The translations under genes and the position numbers were made by a program. Under the pieces are notes generated by a model that had not been told where the DNA came from, made no database searches, and was given only the letters and a program-made list of their open reading frames with translations. DNA of 64,000 nt from Ilex aquifolium (taxonomy: Eukaryota; Streptophyta; Magnoliopsida; Aquifoliales; Aquifoliaceae). Location: contig OX637394.1 of assembly GCA_951799425.1 (NCBI GenBank), positions 11,650,501 through 11,714,500 of the forward strand. The letters run 5' to 3'. Below are positions 12,934 to 23,795 of the stretch, piece after piece (the first letter of the stretch is position 1; every line of letters starts with the position of its first letter).

Positions 12934-13323
12934 ATGGTAGCAACACCATGCTACTGTAGACAAATAGGCAAAATGAAGACCTCATGAACCGATACCAACC
13001 CAAGAAGAAGGTTCATTGGATGTGAAAGATATGGGGTAAAAAAGATATTCTGGATTTTGTTATTGAGTTTTCGATTTTGAATGCATTTAACAAAATGTTG
13101 CATTTGTAAGAGGCTGTAGGATGTGGATTTTTTGCTTGGTATGATCCGCCAATGTGCGATAGAGTAAAGCAAGTGATACCCGGATTGTTGCGATCAAAGC
13201 AAAGACAGGAGAACCAACAACGAAAGGCAAAAGCTAGGGAAAAATTATTTTGGGTTGCTCTGTTCTGTTCTTGGACATTTTTTATTTTCACTTGGGTGTG
13301 GCATTTCCTGTAAGTAGGAGTGC
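12934..13323 (+). pseudogene. GRF-type zinc-finger membrane protein gene carried in the MULE, broken
   Basis: From ATG 12934 the frame reads MVATPCYCRQIGKMKTS, a stop at 12985-12987 where the family has Trp, then TDTNPRRRFIGCERYG. After a stretch with a possible intron (GTAAAA near 13036 to TTTGTAAG near 13110) it continues GCGFFAWYDPPMCDRVKQVI, then PGLLRS and a basic, Gln-rich linker. A hydrophobic segment (LFWVALFCSWTFFIFTWVW) and a stop at 13321 follow. The CxC...C...C pattern with GCGFFxWYDPP is the GRF zinc finger, which in plants often occurs in small proteins ending in one membrane helix. The GT...AG pair does not keep the phase exactly, another sign of decay. Its cellular role is not known; such genes are repeatedly found in or near MULEs. 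Confidence 0.75.
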
Positions 13324-13412
13324 CCTGTTTGTCTGTGGAGGGTGCTCTGTTTTTGTGTAGGAGGGTGCCCTGTTTTTGTTGCGTAGGAGGTGCTCTGTTG
13401 TTTTGTTGTGAA
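13310..13412. repeat. short tandem repeat, about 28 bp x 4
   Basis: Units resemble GTAGGAGGGTGCCCTGTTTT and lie just after the GRF gene stop, within its likely 3' UTR. Copies are imperfect. Confidence 0.6.
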
Positions 13413-14190
13413 AGTGCCATTTTATGTAAATGTAATTATTATGTTTGATGTAATTGGAAGTGTAACAACTTGTTTACATCAAAACTTATAAGTGTTAGGT
13501 ATTTTCCAATAGTCGTGAACTTATGAGTTTGAATGTGTCCAACTAATATAAAATGTTAGGTATTTTTCAATCCATTGCTCCCATTGTATTACCAATACAG
13601 AAAAGCCACAACACTGCTACGGTATATCCATAAATCACTGTAAATACTGTTGACTACACAAACAACCTGTTAGCATCAAACAAAGAAGTACATAATGTTG
13701 ATTTTCATTAAGGTACCAACCTGTTAGTTGTGACAAAAAGATGTCCATAATTACAAGTTGGTCTCTCAGTACAAATCCAAAATGAGAGCAAGAAAGAGTA
13801 GATTTACATCACAAACCCAAAAGAAAGCAACACATTTACATTGCATATAAGCCAGATTTAGACTCTCATCACAAACCCAAAAGAGAGCAACACATTTACA
13901 TTGCATATAAGCTTGGCTCCCAAAAAAAAAAAAAAAAGGGAGAAGCTGCAGATTAGTTATGAGTGCTTGTTGATTTGCTCCTCCTGAATGGTATTTGATC
14001 CCTTCGAGTATGAATCAATGGTTGAACCTTGAAGTTATGAGTGCTTGTTAATGGTGAACCAATGGTTGAACCTTGAAGCTATATAGAAAAAAAGGTAAGA
14101 TATGAGCCAAAAAGTTCAATGAAATTGTTTACTACTTCAATGGATTGCCTGAAATTACTTAGCAGCAATTACCTGTTCAAAGCAAGAGCT
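13413..14190. other. MULE interior between the two gene ends
   Basis: Likely the 3' UTRs of the convergent GRF and transposase genes. It includes a duplicated phrase CACAAACCCAAAAGAGAGCA (about 13810-13890) and an A-run at 13923-13937. No gene is seen. Confidence 0.4.
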
Positions 14191-14507
14191 TCATTTCACA
14201 GCAGCTTGGCTCCTTCCACCTTGGCTCACATCAGATTGGCTCACAACAGCTTGACTCACTCCAGCTTGGATAACAGCAGGTTTGCTCCCTCCACCTTGGC
14301 TCACAGCAGCTTGACTCACATCAGATTGGCTCACAGCAACTTGGCTCCCTTCAATTTGGTTTCCTTCTGGCAGTGTAACAGTACAAGTCCTCCTGGTATG
14401 CCCATTTTTACCACATCTCCTACAATTAACTGATACATTTCCTCAACTTATGTGGTTGTTTTTTATTAATCAACTCATCTGGCCTTCCTCCGTAATTTTT
14501 TTGGCCT

Positions 14508-14512
14508 ACCAA
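14508..14512. repeat. target-site duplication of the chromovirus, left copy
   Basis: ACCAA before the left LTR corresponds to ACCAG at 21019-21023 after the right LTR. Four of five bases match, and the uninterrupted MULE frame (RRQPG-RPKK) supports this junction. Confidence 0.75.
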
Positions 14513-14822
14513 TGATAGGAATCGGATTATATTTCGTTATAGTAGGCGTAGACGTAGGGATTAGGAGTTATTTGTCACTTTATTTTTTAGGGACTTAGTT
14601 GTCATTTTGATTATTTATTTATTTTAGGGTTTGTGATCTCCTTATATATATAGGATTTGTGAACTCCTTATATATATTAGGGATACATAGTTGTTGGAGG
14701 ATACTTTGATTATTATTGATATTGAATCCTGATATTTGTTTCTTCCTCAAATTCTCTCTCTTTTCTCATCTCCTTCTTCTTCCCTTCTCATCCCTAATTC
14801 TTCCCTATTACGATCTACATCA
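14513..14822 (+). repeat. chromovirus left (5') LTR, 310 bp
   Basis: Starts TGATAGGAATCGG and ends CGATCTACATCA. AT-rich U3 with TATATATATAGG-type motifs that could serve as TATA elements. The primer-binding site follows directly. Confidence 0.93.
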
Positions 14823-14824
14823 AT

Positions 14825-14838
14825 TTGGTATCAGAGCC
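14825..14838 (+). promoter_or_regulatory. primer-binding site, initiator tRNA-Met type
   Basis: TTGGTATCAGAGCC two bases after the LTR matches the complement of the plant initiator tRNA-Met 3' end, the usual primer of chromoviruses. Confidence 0.9.
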
Positions 14839-14984
14839 AAATTTCGATTCGTACAACTCACAAAAAAAAAATCTCAGCAACTGTTCATCGAAAAAAAAAA
14901 AAAAAATTTCACATCGCGACACTGTTCATCTGTGACACTGTTCCAGCACCACTGTCCAGAAAAAAAAAAAAAATTCAGAAAATT

Positions 14985-15330
14985 TCAGAAGCACCCCAGA
15001 AGTTTCAGAAAATTTCAGAATCACCCCAGAAGTTCTAGAAATTTTCAGAATCACCCTAGAAGTTCTAGAAAATTTCAGAATCACTCCAGAAGTTCCAGAA
15101 AATTTCAGAATCACCCCAGAAGTTCCAGAAAATTTCAGAATCACCCCAGAAGTTCCAAAAAATTTTAGAATCACCCCAGAAGTTTCAAAAAATTTCAGAA
15201 TCACCCCAGAAGTTTCAAAAAATTACAGAATCACCATCCAGAACCTTCAGAATTACAGAAACATCCCCAGCAGATTCAGACAATTACAGAAACATCACCC
15301 AGAAGTTCTAAAAATTGCTGAAACACCCCA
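14985..15330 (+). repeat. 30-bp tandem array in the chromovirus leader
   Basis: About nine units of the type CAGAAAATTTCAGAATCACC-CCAGAAGTTC between LTR and gag, increasingly diverged toward the 3' side. It is open in several frames on both strands only because the period is a multiple of three. No protein role is claimed. Confidence 0.85.
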
Positions 15331-15707
15331 AAAAGTTCCAGAGTTTGTCGGATCATCCTTTTAATTGTCAAGTAGCCACGTAGAGTTGAATCCAACACCA
15401 GGTACGAGTTCTCTTCGTTGGGAATTGGTGACGAATATTTATATTTGTTGGTAAGTCAAAAAACAAAAAAAAAAAATTCTTACCTTATCTTTCTTTGTTG
15501 TTTTCCCATACACCACCTTCATAAATTAGCTTGTTCAATTCCTTATTAAACTCATTGTTGCTTGTCTCACGTTTATTTGAATCTCTTCATGATAAGCTTG
15601 TTATTATGTGTGGCCATTCGCATTGATTTATAATTTTTATTACTTGGTTTAATAATTTTAGTCTAGTCGGCATTTTACATTAGCCCAAATTTTACATTCC
15701 ATTCACT
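15331..15707 (+). other. remainder of the chromovirus untranslated leader
   Basis: AT-rich and without coding signal. It includes an A-run near 15466 and leads to the first gag ATG at 15708. Confidence 0.5.
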
Positions 15708-18700
15708 ATGACCCTTCGTGAGCTTTCAGAGTCCCATACTGCACTAGAACAAAAATTTGAGACCCTCACCATTGATATGATCGACACTAAACAATCAGTC
15801 GACTTGTTACATGAGGAAGTTAAAGGAATGGGGCAACAACTTTCTCAAGTTACTACTCAACTAGCCCAATTAACTAAGTTTATGGAAAAACGACCAATAG
15901 AGTATGACCAGGGTGAGTCACCAGTTTCACCTAAGTTCAAACAGACACACCATGGTAGGCACCTGCCTCTCCCGATGGATCCTACTGACTCATGTCAAGG
16001 TGTCCTACCCACTCCACAGGTAGCTCAGGGGAGCCGAGTTCAGTGTCCCGATAGGAGGCCACCTCCTAATACCACTTTTGGACGAAACGTAGGTCGTAGG
16101 AATTTTCAGGAGGACCCCGCTGAGGTAGTCATGTTTGACTATTCAGCAGAGGGTGATATGGATGGTTATCGTGAGCCCTTCCGACCACGTGACAGATACC
16201 ATAGGTCTCCCCCTCCGCGTTACCATAATCCTCGACATAGGCATGTCCATGACGAATCTAGGGATATCACACAAAGAGTCAAAGTGGACGCTCCTAGTTT
16301 TGATGGTAGGTTAGATCCTGTTGTTTTCTTAGATTGGTTGGATGCCATGGATGACTATTTTGATTGGTATGATATGTCTGACAACCATCGGGTTCGTTTT
16401 GCCAAAATGAAACTCGTTGGTTCGGCTAAGAGATATTGGCAGGGAGTCCAACAAGACCAAGAGCGCTTAGAGGGACAACCCATTACTTTATGGGCTGAGA
16501 TGAAACAAAGATTGCAAGATAAATATCTCCCTAGTTACTATAAGCGCCAACTCTTAGACAAGTGGATGAACTTGCGTCAATTGACCTCGAGTGTGACTGA
16601 TTACCTAGCTCGATTTGAAGAGCTCTTTCTGAGATGTGACATAAAGGAAGAGTCTTGGGTAACAGTTACAAAATTCATTAATGGCTTGAGACCTGAGATT
16701 AAAAGAGAGATTAACTTACACTCTCTTGAAACGGTTGAGGAAGCATATTTTAAAGCCTTAGAAATTGAACAATACCTTAGGCCACCCTTTCCGCGTCGTA
16801 TGCCTCCTCAAACCGGAGAATCTCAACCATTAAGGTCAGTCCCATTTGATAAGTCTCGAGGCATCACCCAGTCAGGACCTGCCACATCCAGGGGTAGCAC
16901 TTACCCCAACTTGAGAGGTAATACCACTAGGGGTCGAGATTCTACACTCACGGGTTCTCGCCAGGACAGTTCTTCCATAGAGTGTCACCGTTGTCATGGC
17001 AAGGGTCATATTGCTTCACAGTGCCCTCAGCGTACCTTGATCATTGACCAGGGGTTAGGGAATTCACTTGACGGAGAGGATGTTGACCAAGAAGTTGATC
17101 CTTTAGATGAGGAACCCCTAGAGTTACTAGATGAAGGTGAGGAAGAATGGCAGAACGATAACACTCGTGTCAGTGTGATGCGATGCATTTTGTCCACCCC
17201 TTTAGACAACGAAGCATGGAAACGCACCATCATTTTTCATACTCTAGTCCGATGTGGGGGTCAAGTTTGCAAGGTCGTCATTGATGGGGGAAGTTCATTG
17301 AATGTCATCTCTAAGTCGGCTGTAGCGCAATTGCAGCTTAAGCCAGAGACACACCCACAACCTTACAAGGTTGCATGGGTTGACAAGACCTCCTTACCAA
17401 TCTCACAGAGATGTTTGGTCCCTATTCAGATGGGTGACTATTCAGATCATATATGGTGTGATGTCTTACCCATGGATGTCGCTCATGTCTTATTAGGTCG
17501 CCCGTGGTTGTTTGATCTAGATGTGACAAACTATGGGAGGGAAAATACCTATATTTTTAAGCACAAGGGGAAAACCATCAAGTTAAAACCTGCAAAACCC
17601 TCAGAAGGTAATACTTCAAAGCATAGGTCATCTTCCCAAACAATTCACAAGAAAGACCTTCACATCTTGACCCATAGGGAATTTGAAAAAGAGAGAAAAG
17701 AGTCTGGTATAGTGGTAGCTCTAGTTGTCAAAGAACGTTTCCAGCGTCCTTTGGAATCTAAGGACGATCTTTTACCTGAGGTTGATAGTCTATTGAGAGA
17801 GTTCCACGATGTGATTCCTGAGGAACTACCCGATGAGTTGCCACCAATGAGAGATGTTCAGCATGCTATTGACTTAGTTCCAGGATCTCAATTGCCTAAT
17901 CTTCCCCATTATCGTATGAATTCCACTGAGCGTGCTGAACTCCAAAGGCAAGTAGAGGGACTCTTGCAAAAGGGGTCTGTTCGTCATAGTCTTAGTCCAT
18001 GTGCTGTCCCTGCTTTGTTGACCCCTAAGAAAGATGGCTCTTGGAGAATGTGTGTTGATAGCCGTGCCATTAACAAAATTACAATCAAGTATCGATTTCC
18101 TATACCGAGACTTGAAGATATGCTTGACCTTTTGGCCGGTGCACTTTGGTTCTCCAAAATAGATTTGCGCAGTGGTTATCATCAAATCCGAATTAGACCA
18201 GGAGATGAATGGAAAACCACCTTTAAAACCCAGGATGGACTTTATGAGTGGTTGGTCATGCCTTTTGGATTGTCTAATGCACCTAGCACATTTATGAGGG
18301 TTATGACTCAGATATTGCCTCCTTTCCTAGGAAAATTTGTGGTGGTTTATTTTGATGACATCTTGATCTACAGTCGGTCTAAAGAAGAGCACTTGGATCA
18401 TCTTCGACAAGTTTTTCAGACATTACATGTGGAAAAATTCTATGCAAACCTTAAGAAGTGCTCCTTTATGCAATCTAAAGTGCTTTTTCTTGGATTTGTT
18501 ATTTCTGCGCATGGTATTGTAGCTGACTCAGAGAAAATTCATGCTATTAGGAATTGGCCAGTGCCACGAACAATTTCTGAGGTTCGAAGTTTTCATGGTT
18601 TGGCCACCTTCTATAGACGATTTATTAAGGGGTTTAGTTCCATTATGGCTCCCATCACAGAGTGCATGAAAAAAGGGGAGTTTCAATGGACTCTTGCTGC

Positions 18701-20801
18701 AACTAGAGCCTTTCAAGAAGTTAAGCACAAGATGACAGAGGCACCCGTCCTTCGACACCCAGATTTTTCTAAGGTGTTTGAGGTTGCCTGTGATGCATCT
18801 GGTGTAGGAATAGGTGGAGTTTTGAGTCAAGAGGGTCATCATATTGCTTACTTCAGCGAAAAACTCAATGAAGCTAAACAACGATACTCTACATATGACA
18901 AAGAGTTCTACGCTGTGGTACAAGCTCTCCGCCATTGGAGGTATTATCTATTGCCATCTGAGTTTGTGTTATATTCTGATCATCAGGCATTGAAATACCT
19001 TCATTCCCAAAGAAAATTGAGTGTTAGGCACGTTAGGTGGGTTGAGTTCCTTCAGGAGTATACTTTTGTTCTTCACCACCGAGCGGGCATTGAAAACAAG
19101 CCTGCGGATGCTCTTAGCCGGGTAGTTGCTGTTTTACAGACTATGAGTGTCCATGTGATCGGCTTTGACAGGATTAGAGATGAATATGTCTCTTGTCCTG
19201 ACTTTAGTATCATTTTTCAGGATGTTCAGGCTGGTAACCGTCATGAGTACATTGACTTCCTCCTTAGAGATGGTTATTTGTTTAGAGGGTCGCGCTTATG
19301 TATTCCCCGTACTTCACTTAGGGATTTCCTGATTTGGGAATTACATTCCGGAGGTCTGGCAGGCCACTTTGGTAGGGATAAGACATTTGCACTTGTTGAA
19401 GATAGGTTTTATTGGCCCACTTTGAGGCGTGACATTATTAGGATAGTATCACAATGTCGCACTTGTCAGTTAGCAAAGGCTAGGAAACAAAACACTGGGT
19501 TGTACACACCATTACCAGTTCCACACACACCATTGAGAGACCTTAGTATGGACTTTGTCTTAGGCTTGCCTAAAACAGCCCGTAATCATGATTCCATTCT
19601 AGTTGTCGTGGATAGGTTTTCTAAGATGGCCCATTTCATTCCTTGCACTAAGTCTACTGATGCCTCACATGTAACAAAGTTATTTTTTAGAGAGGTCGTT
19701 CGACTACATGGGTTGCCTATTTCCATTGTGTCTGATAGAGATGTCAAGTTTGTGAGTTATTTTTGGAAGACACTTTGGAAACTCTTTGGAACTAGTCTTA
19801 AGTTTTCCTCCGCCTTTCATCCCCAAACTGATGGTCAAACTGAGGTTGTCAATCGTAGTTTGGGAGATTTGCTTAGGTGTCTAGTGGGTGAGAAGATGGG
19901 AAATTGGGATTTGTTGTTGCCTACTGCTGAATTTGCCTATAACAACTCCGTTAACAGGTCGACTGGTAGATCCCCTTTTGAGATTGTTTATGGCCATTCC
20001 CCTAGACAGCCTATTGACTTATTATCTTTACCTCCTGATTCCCGCCCTTCACACTCAGCCGAAGCTTTTGCCCAACATATTCATGACTTGCATGCCGACA
20101 TAAGACAGAAAATTACATTAAGTAATGAGAATTATAAATTGGTTGCAGATGTTCACCGTAGGAATAAATAATTTACTGTGGGAGATTATGTCATGGTTCG
20201 TGTGCGTCCTGAACGTTACCCTAAAAATTCTTTCAAAAAGTTACATGCTCGAGCCACTGGCCCTTTTCGTATTCTTCGTAAGCTTGGACCTAATGCATAT
20301 CACCTTGACTTACCTTCGAATATGAGTATTAGTCCTATTTTCAATGTGGAGGACTTGTTTCCTTATCATGGTACTTTTGAGCCTCCTATATTGCCAGCAG
20401 GTGTTCCTACAGGTGGAGTTGCTTCGTCATCAGTATCCCCTACAGTTCCTATTCTTCCACCGTTTCCACCACAGCTGCATGACCAGATTGCAGATGTACT
20501 TGACGATCAGATTGTGGGCTCCTCGGAGGGAGGATATCGTCGTTATCTTGTTCGGTGGAGAGATCGTCCAGAGACTGATGATTCATGGATTACTGAGGAG
20601 GAGTTTCGTCGGCTTGACCCTGGTCTTCTAGAGCATTATCATGATCGTATCTCTCCGGAGGCGAGTTCTTTTCAGCCGGGGGGAAATGATAGGAATCGGA
20701 TTATATTTCGTTATAGTAGGCGTAGACGTAGGGATTATGAGTTATTTGTCACTTTATTTTTTAGGGACTTAGTTGTCATTTTGATTATTTATTTATTTTA
20801 G
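15708..20801 (+). CDS. chromovirus gag-pol region (fossil)
   Basis: Domains in order: a coiled-coil-like gag N-terminus; the gag capsid-like domain (about 16.3-16.8 kb); a CCHC knuckle CHRCHGKGHIASQC (about 17.0 kb); an aspartic protease with VIDGGSSLNVIS (about 17.3 kb); reverse transcriptase with YFDDILIYS (about 18.35 kb); RNase H (about 18.8-19.1 kb); integrase with an HHCC finger (about 19.35-19.46 kb) and a DDE core ending in SAFHPQTDGQTEVVNR; and a chromodomain with YLVRWRDRPETDDSWITEEE (about 20.5-20.6 kb). Chromodomains of plant chromoviruses are thought to steer integration to particular chromatin. The copy carries about one obvious break. I did not settle the lineage (Tekay, Reina or other). 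Confidence 0.92.
20678..20686 (+). promoter_or_regulatory. chromovirus polypurine tract
   Basis: GGGGGGAAA directly before the right LTR, the expected plus-strand primer. Confidence 0.85.
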
Positions 20802-21018
20802 GGTTTGTGATCTCCTTATATATATAGGATTTGTGAACTCCTTATATATATTGGGGATACATAGTTGTTGGAGGATACTTTGATTATTATTGATATTGAA
20901 TCCTGATATTTGTTTCTTCCTCAAATTCTCTCTCTTTTCTCATCCCCTTCTTCTTCTTTTCTCATCTCCTTCTTCTTCCCTTCTCATCCCTAATTCTTCC
21001 CTATTACGATCTACATCA
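20687..21018 (+). repeat. chromovirus right (3') LTR, 332 bp
   Basis: Same sequence as the left LTR except for about two substitutions and one extra copy of a CTTCTTCTTTTCTCATC-type pyrimidine repeat, which accounts for the 22-bp length difference. Confidence 0.93.
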
Positions 21019-23100
21019 ACCAGGTTGTCTCCTCATCAATGGAGGCAATGGTGGGGTCAATCCACTTTTAGTCCACATCTTATGTCCATTAATGGGGTTT
21101 ATAATTGGTTCATAAGCCTGCATGAATACCCCCCTTCTTGTACTGCCCAATAACATAATCTTCTGGTTGTTGTCCCTTATTTTGAATGCAAGCAATGACA
21201 TGTGGGCATGGGATCCCTGTCAAGTCCCATTTCCTACATAAGCAAGACTGCTCCTTCAAATCAACTGTGTATTGGTCTCCATTCATACACCTGACCTCAA
21301 ACTTCAACTCACCATGCCACTCAGCAATACAATCAAAGCTACCACCTTTCCATTTCTCTAATCTCTTTTGAATCTTAGGGCATATATCACCATTATAATT
21401 CATAACCCATTCTCTCCTCTTCAACATTCTTTGAGTTAAGTAGCATCTAATCCATTCTAGCATTTCTATGATGGGTTTATCCCTTGCCTCTATAATTGCC
21501 CCATTAAAGCTCTCACATAGATTGTTTAACAAAATATCACACTTAGGTTCTTCTCTGAAGTGTGACCTACTCCAATACCTTGGTGGCTCATTGGCCAACC
21601 AATCAAATGCCTTCTCATCTTCTTCTTTCACCATTTGCATCTCATAGTCAAATTCTGAAATATAAGTTACCCTAGCACATTTCCAGAATTTCTTCTTAAT
21701 ACTCAATCCCTTAAAGTGTCTAATGAAATTGTTTAGCATGTGCCTAGCACAATGCCTATGCTCAGATGCTAGTACTCTCTCAGTCAATGCTGGAAGCAAA
21801 CCCTGCACAGAATATACAATAATTATACTTGCAGCAAACATGTTAATATAAACTGATAAAGAAATAAACATGCAAACATACCTTCTGTCTGTCAGTGATG
21901 AAGGTCCACTACTCATGGTTTTGATCAGTTATGCCTAAGTCAGTGCATAGTACTGTTAAGAACCATGTCCATGATTCCTTCATCTCAATCTCAACAATAC
22001 AGTAGGCAATGGGGAACATAGAATCATTGGCATCAATCCCAACAGCAGTCAACAATTGTCCACTATATCCCCCTTTCAGGTGACAACCATCTAATCTAAT
22101 CACTTTCCTGCACCCTTGAAGAAATCCCCTCTTACATGCTGCAAGACTTACATGCTACAAGACATACATAAAACCTCTAAAATATAAGTTCACCATTTTC
22201 CTCATCACCAGGTGCATCCAAGATATTTGTGGAACTAGGGTTAGTCCTCCTTAGTTCCTCACAGTAATCCCACAATCTACCATATTGTTCAATTTCATCA
22301 CCATGTATCAACAACATTGCTCTTTTCTTTGCTCTATATAATTGATTCCTTGACACATCAACATGAAAATCTCTCCTAACCCTCTTTTTAAAAGCCTTTA
22401 TAGGCCAACAAGGGTTCGCCCTTAGTTTATCCATATACTTCAATGCTATCATCTTTGAGGTGACATTTCTGTTATTATAAGTTTTCCCACATGTATGCTT
22501 ACCAATGTATGTCTTTATTTGGTATGTTTTCTCACCATGTACTCTACAAGCATAAACCAGCCAACTGCAGCCCCCTTCACATTGTGCCCTCACCTTCCTC
22601 TTATCATTTTTTACTAATTTCACATTTCTCTGATGTTTGATAGCATGTTGTCTAATGGCAGCCTTGATCTCCTCAGATGTACTAAATTACATACCCAGTT
22701 TAAAATGTGGGTCTTCCTCATCATTTTCTGCCCTAAAAACTTCAAATTTTTTATGTTTTCTTGCATGATTCTCTCCATCAGATGAACTGAAGCAGCTTAA
22801 AATCTCCTCAGAATCACCATCTGTATCACTGAGTTCTAACCGTTGCCTTTTGTCTGTTGCTCTTTCTTTCTGCCTATTACTATTCAAACCAGTCCATTCA
22901 GCTTCATTATCAACATAACTATCATACAACATGTCATCATATTCACTGTCAACCAACGTATCATACTCACTAGATTCACAATCAGGTTGGTATTCACTGT
23001 CTGATGCATCAGACTCTGATGCTACCCTTTTCCCTTTATCAACTAAGACATCACCATCAACTTGATGATTCTCCATTGTGATTCTTGTATAATAAGATCC

Positions 23101-23300
23101 TGTTCAAGGACCACATCAACTATAAAATATTGCAACTAACACATTAACTATTACTGAACAGTTTCCAATGCATAAACAAATGGTTTTCAAGGACCACATC
23201 AACTATAAAATATTGCAACTTACACAAACTATTAACAAAGAGTTTCCAATGCATAAACAAATGGTTTCAAACAAACACATAAACTATATAATATTGAATA
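23101..23300. repeat. imperfect tandem repeat, about 85 bp x 2-3, in the MULE
   Basis: The phrase ACATCAACTATAAAATATTG recurs near 23113 and 23197, with a more diverged copy near 23275. It lies just upstream of the transposase start, within its promoter or 5' UTR. Confidence 0.65.
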
Positions 23301-23424
23301 CCGACTTTTACAAACCAGTTTTACCCATGAACCTTAGACTCAAATCTATAAGAATGAGTACATACCATAATGGGGAATGTCTTCATCTGCATATTGATTC
23401 CCAGTCTTCCGTCGTTTGGAACGT

Positions 23425-23560
23425 ACCATCTTTGTGCTTTGCCCTAATGGTGTTCTGTTTTGCCCTAATGGTGATCGTGTTTTACCCTAATGGTGTTATG
23501 GTTTGCCCAACTGAAGCTCTATTTTGCCCTAATCGTGATTTGCCCTAATTGAAGAATCTT
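23425..23560. repeat. short tandem repeat, about 22 bp x 5, in the MULE
   Basis: Units resemble TTTGCCCTAATGGTGTTCTG. They sit in the right subterminal region between the transposase start and the right terminal repeat. Confidence 0.65.
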
Positions 23561-23602
23561 GTCTGGTTTGCAGAACAAGTGAAGACATTGAAGAGTCGAT
23601 AA

Positions 23603-23795
23603 ATGTCATATAATCCCCTCACCTGGGTCATGCGGATGGCACATGACTATGAACATACAGAATTCTGGACGGCGTCAACGGTGGGGACTAGGTAAGTGCA
23701 TATGTAATACTTTGGGGACCAACTTGACTCAATTAGAATTGGGGACCAAAATGAGACAAAATGAATACTTTGGGGACCACAGCCGCAATTAACCC
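23603..23795. repeat. MULE right terminal inverted repeat
   Basis: Reverse complement of 12594-12792 with scattered differences, ending CCGCAATTAACCC. The duplicated target TATATTTTT follows at 23796-23804. Confidence 0.9.

Larger units (their letters stand above)
14513..21018 (+). mobile_element. Ty3/gypsy chromovirus LTR retrotransposon, nearly whole
   Basis: A 6.5 kb fossil element with two LTRs (TG...CA), a tRNA-Met-type primer site, a leader with a tandem array, a gag-pol region, a C-terminal chromodomain and a polypurine tract. The LTRs differ at about two positions plus one 22-bp tandem-copy indel. At a commonly used plant rate of about 1.3e-8 substitutions per site per year that means a few hundred thousand years or less. 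The coding region is almost open, with about one obvious break. Inserted in the MULE transposase gene in the opposite orientation to it. Confidence 0.95.
14191..23074 (-). pseudogene. MuDR-type MULE transposase, interrupted by a chromovirus and broken
   Basis: Reads leftward from ATG 23074-23072. An acidic Ser/Asp/Glu-rich N-terminus (23074-22690) is followed by a stop where the family has Lys, just before FSTSEEIKAAIRQHAIKHQR. The MuDR DNA-binding region follows (22620-22180; KRKVRAQCEGGCSWLVYACR), then the catalytic region (22103-21110) with IRLDGCHLKGGYSGQLLTAV, which holds the first Asp. Further on come LCESFNGAIIEARDKPIIEM and the SWIM zinc finger CLCRKWDLTGIPCPHVIACI. Stops also fall near 22180-22100 and before WTFITDRQK. 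A 79-bp GT-AG intron (21803-21881) separates FITDRQK from GLLPALTERV. A frameshift near 21120 precedes MQAYEPIINPINGHKMW and RRQPG. The frame resumes on the other side of the retrotransposon at 14511 as RPKKITEEG, then a CCHC knuckle CRRCGKNGHTRRTC and a Ser/Gln/Val-rich tail ending at 14191. Confidence 0.88.
12594..23795 (-). mobile_element. Mutator-like element (MULE), 11.2 kb including a nested chromovirus
   Basis: Bounded by long terminal inverted repeats starting GGGTTAATTGCGGCTGTGGT at both ends, with an exact 9-bp duplication TATATTTTT. Without the 6.5 kb LTR element inserted at 14513-21018 it is about 4.7 kb, normal for an autonomous MULE. It carries a MuDR-type transposase gene on the minus strand, now broken by in-frame stops and a frameshift, and a broken GRF zinc-finger gene on the plus strand near the left end. 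It inserted into an array unit, whose sequence resumes seamlessly at 23805. The nested retrotransposon shows that the MULE came first. Confidence 0.93.

Noticed and set aside
14926-15204. Minus-strand ORF with repeated ILKFSGTSGV
   Set aside because: Translation of the 30-bp leader array of the chromovirus; open only because the period is divisible by three.
14985-15330. CRISPR-like regular array
   Set aside because: Units are contiguous without unique spacers, in a plant genome, and lie inside an LTR-element leader.
21110-21916. A single 268-codon transposase protein starting MSSGPSS
   Set aside because: The N-terminal part of that ORF reads through the 79-bp intron (21803-21881). The true exon continues from FITDRQK to GLLPALTERV by splicing.
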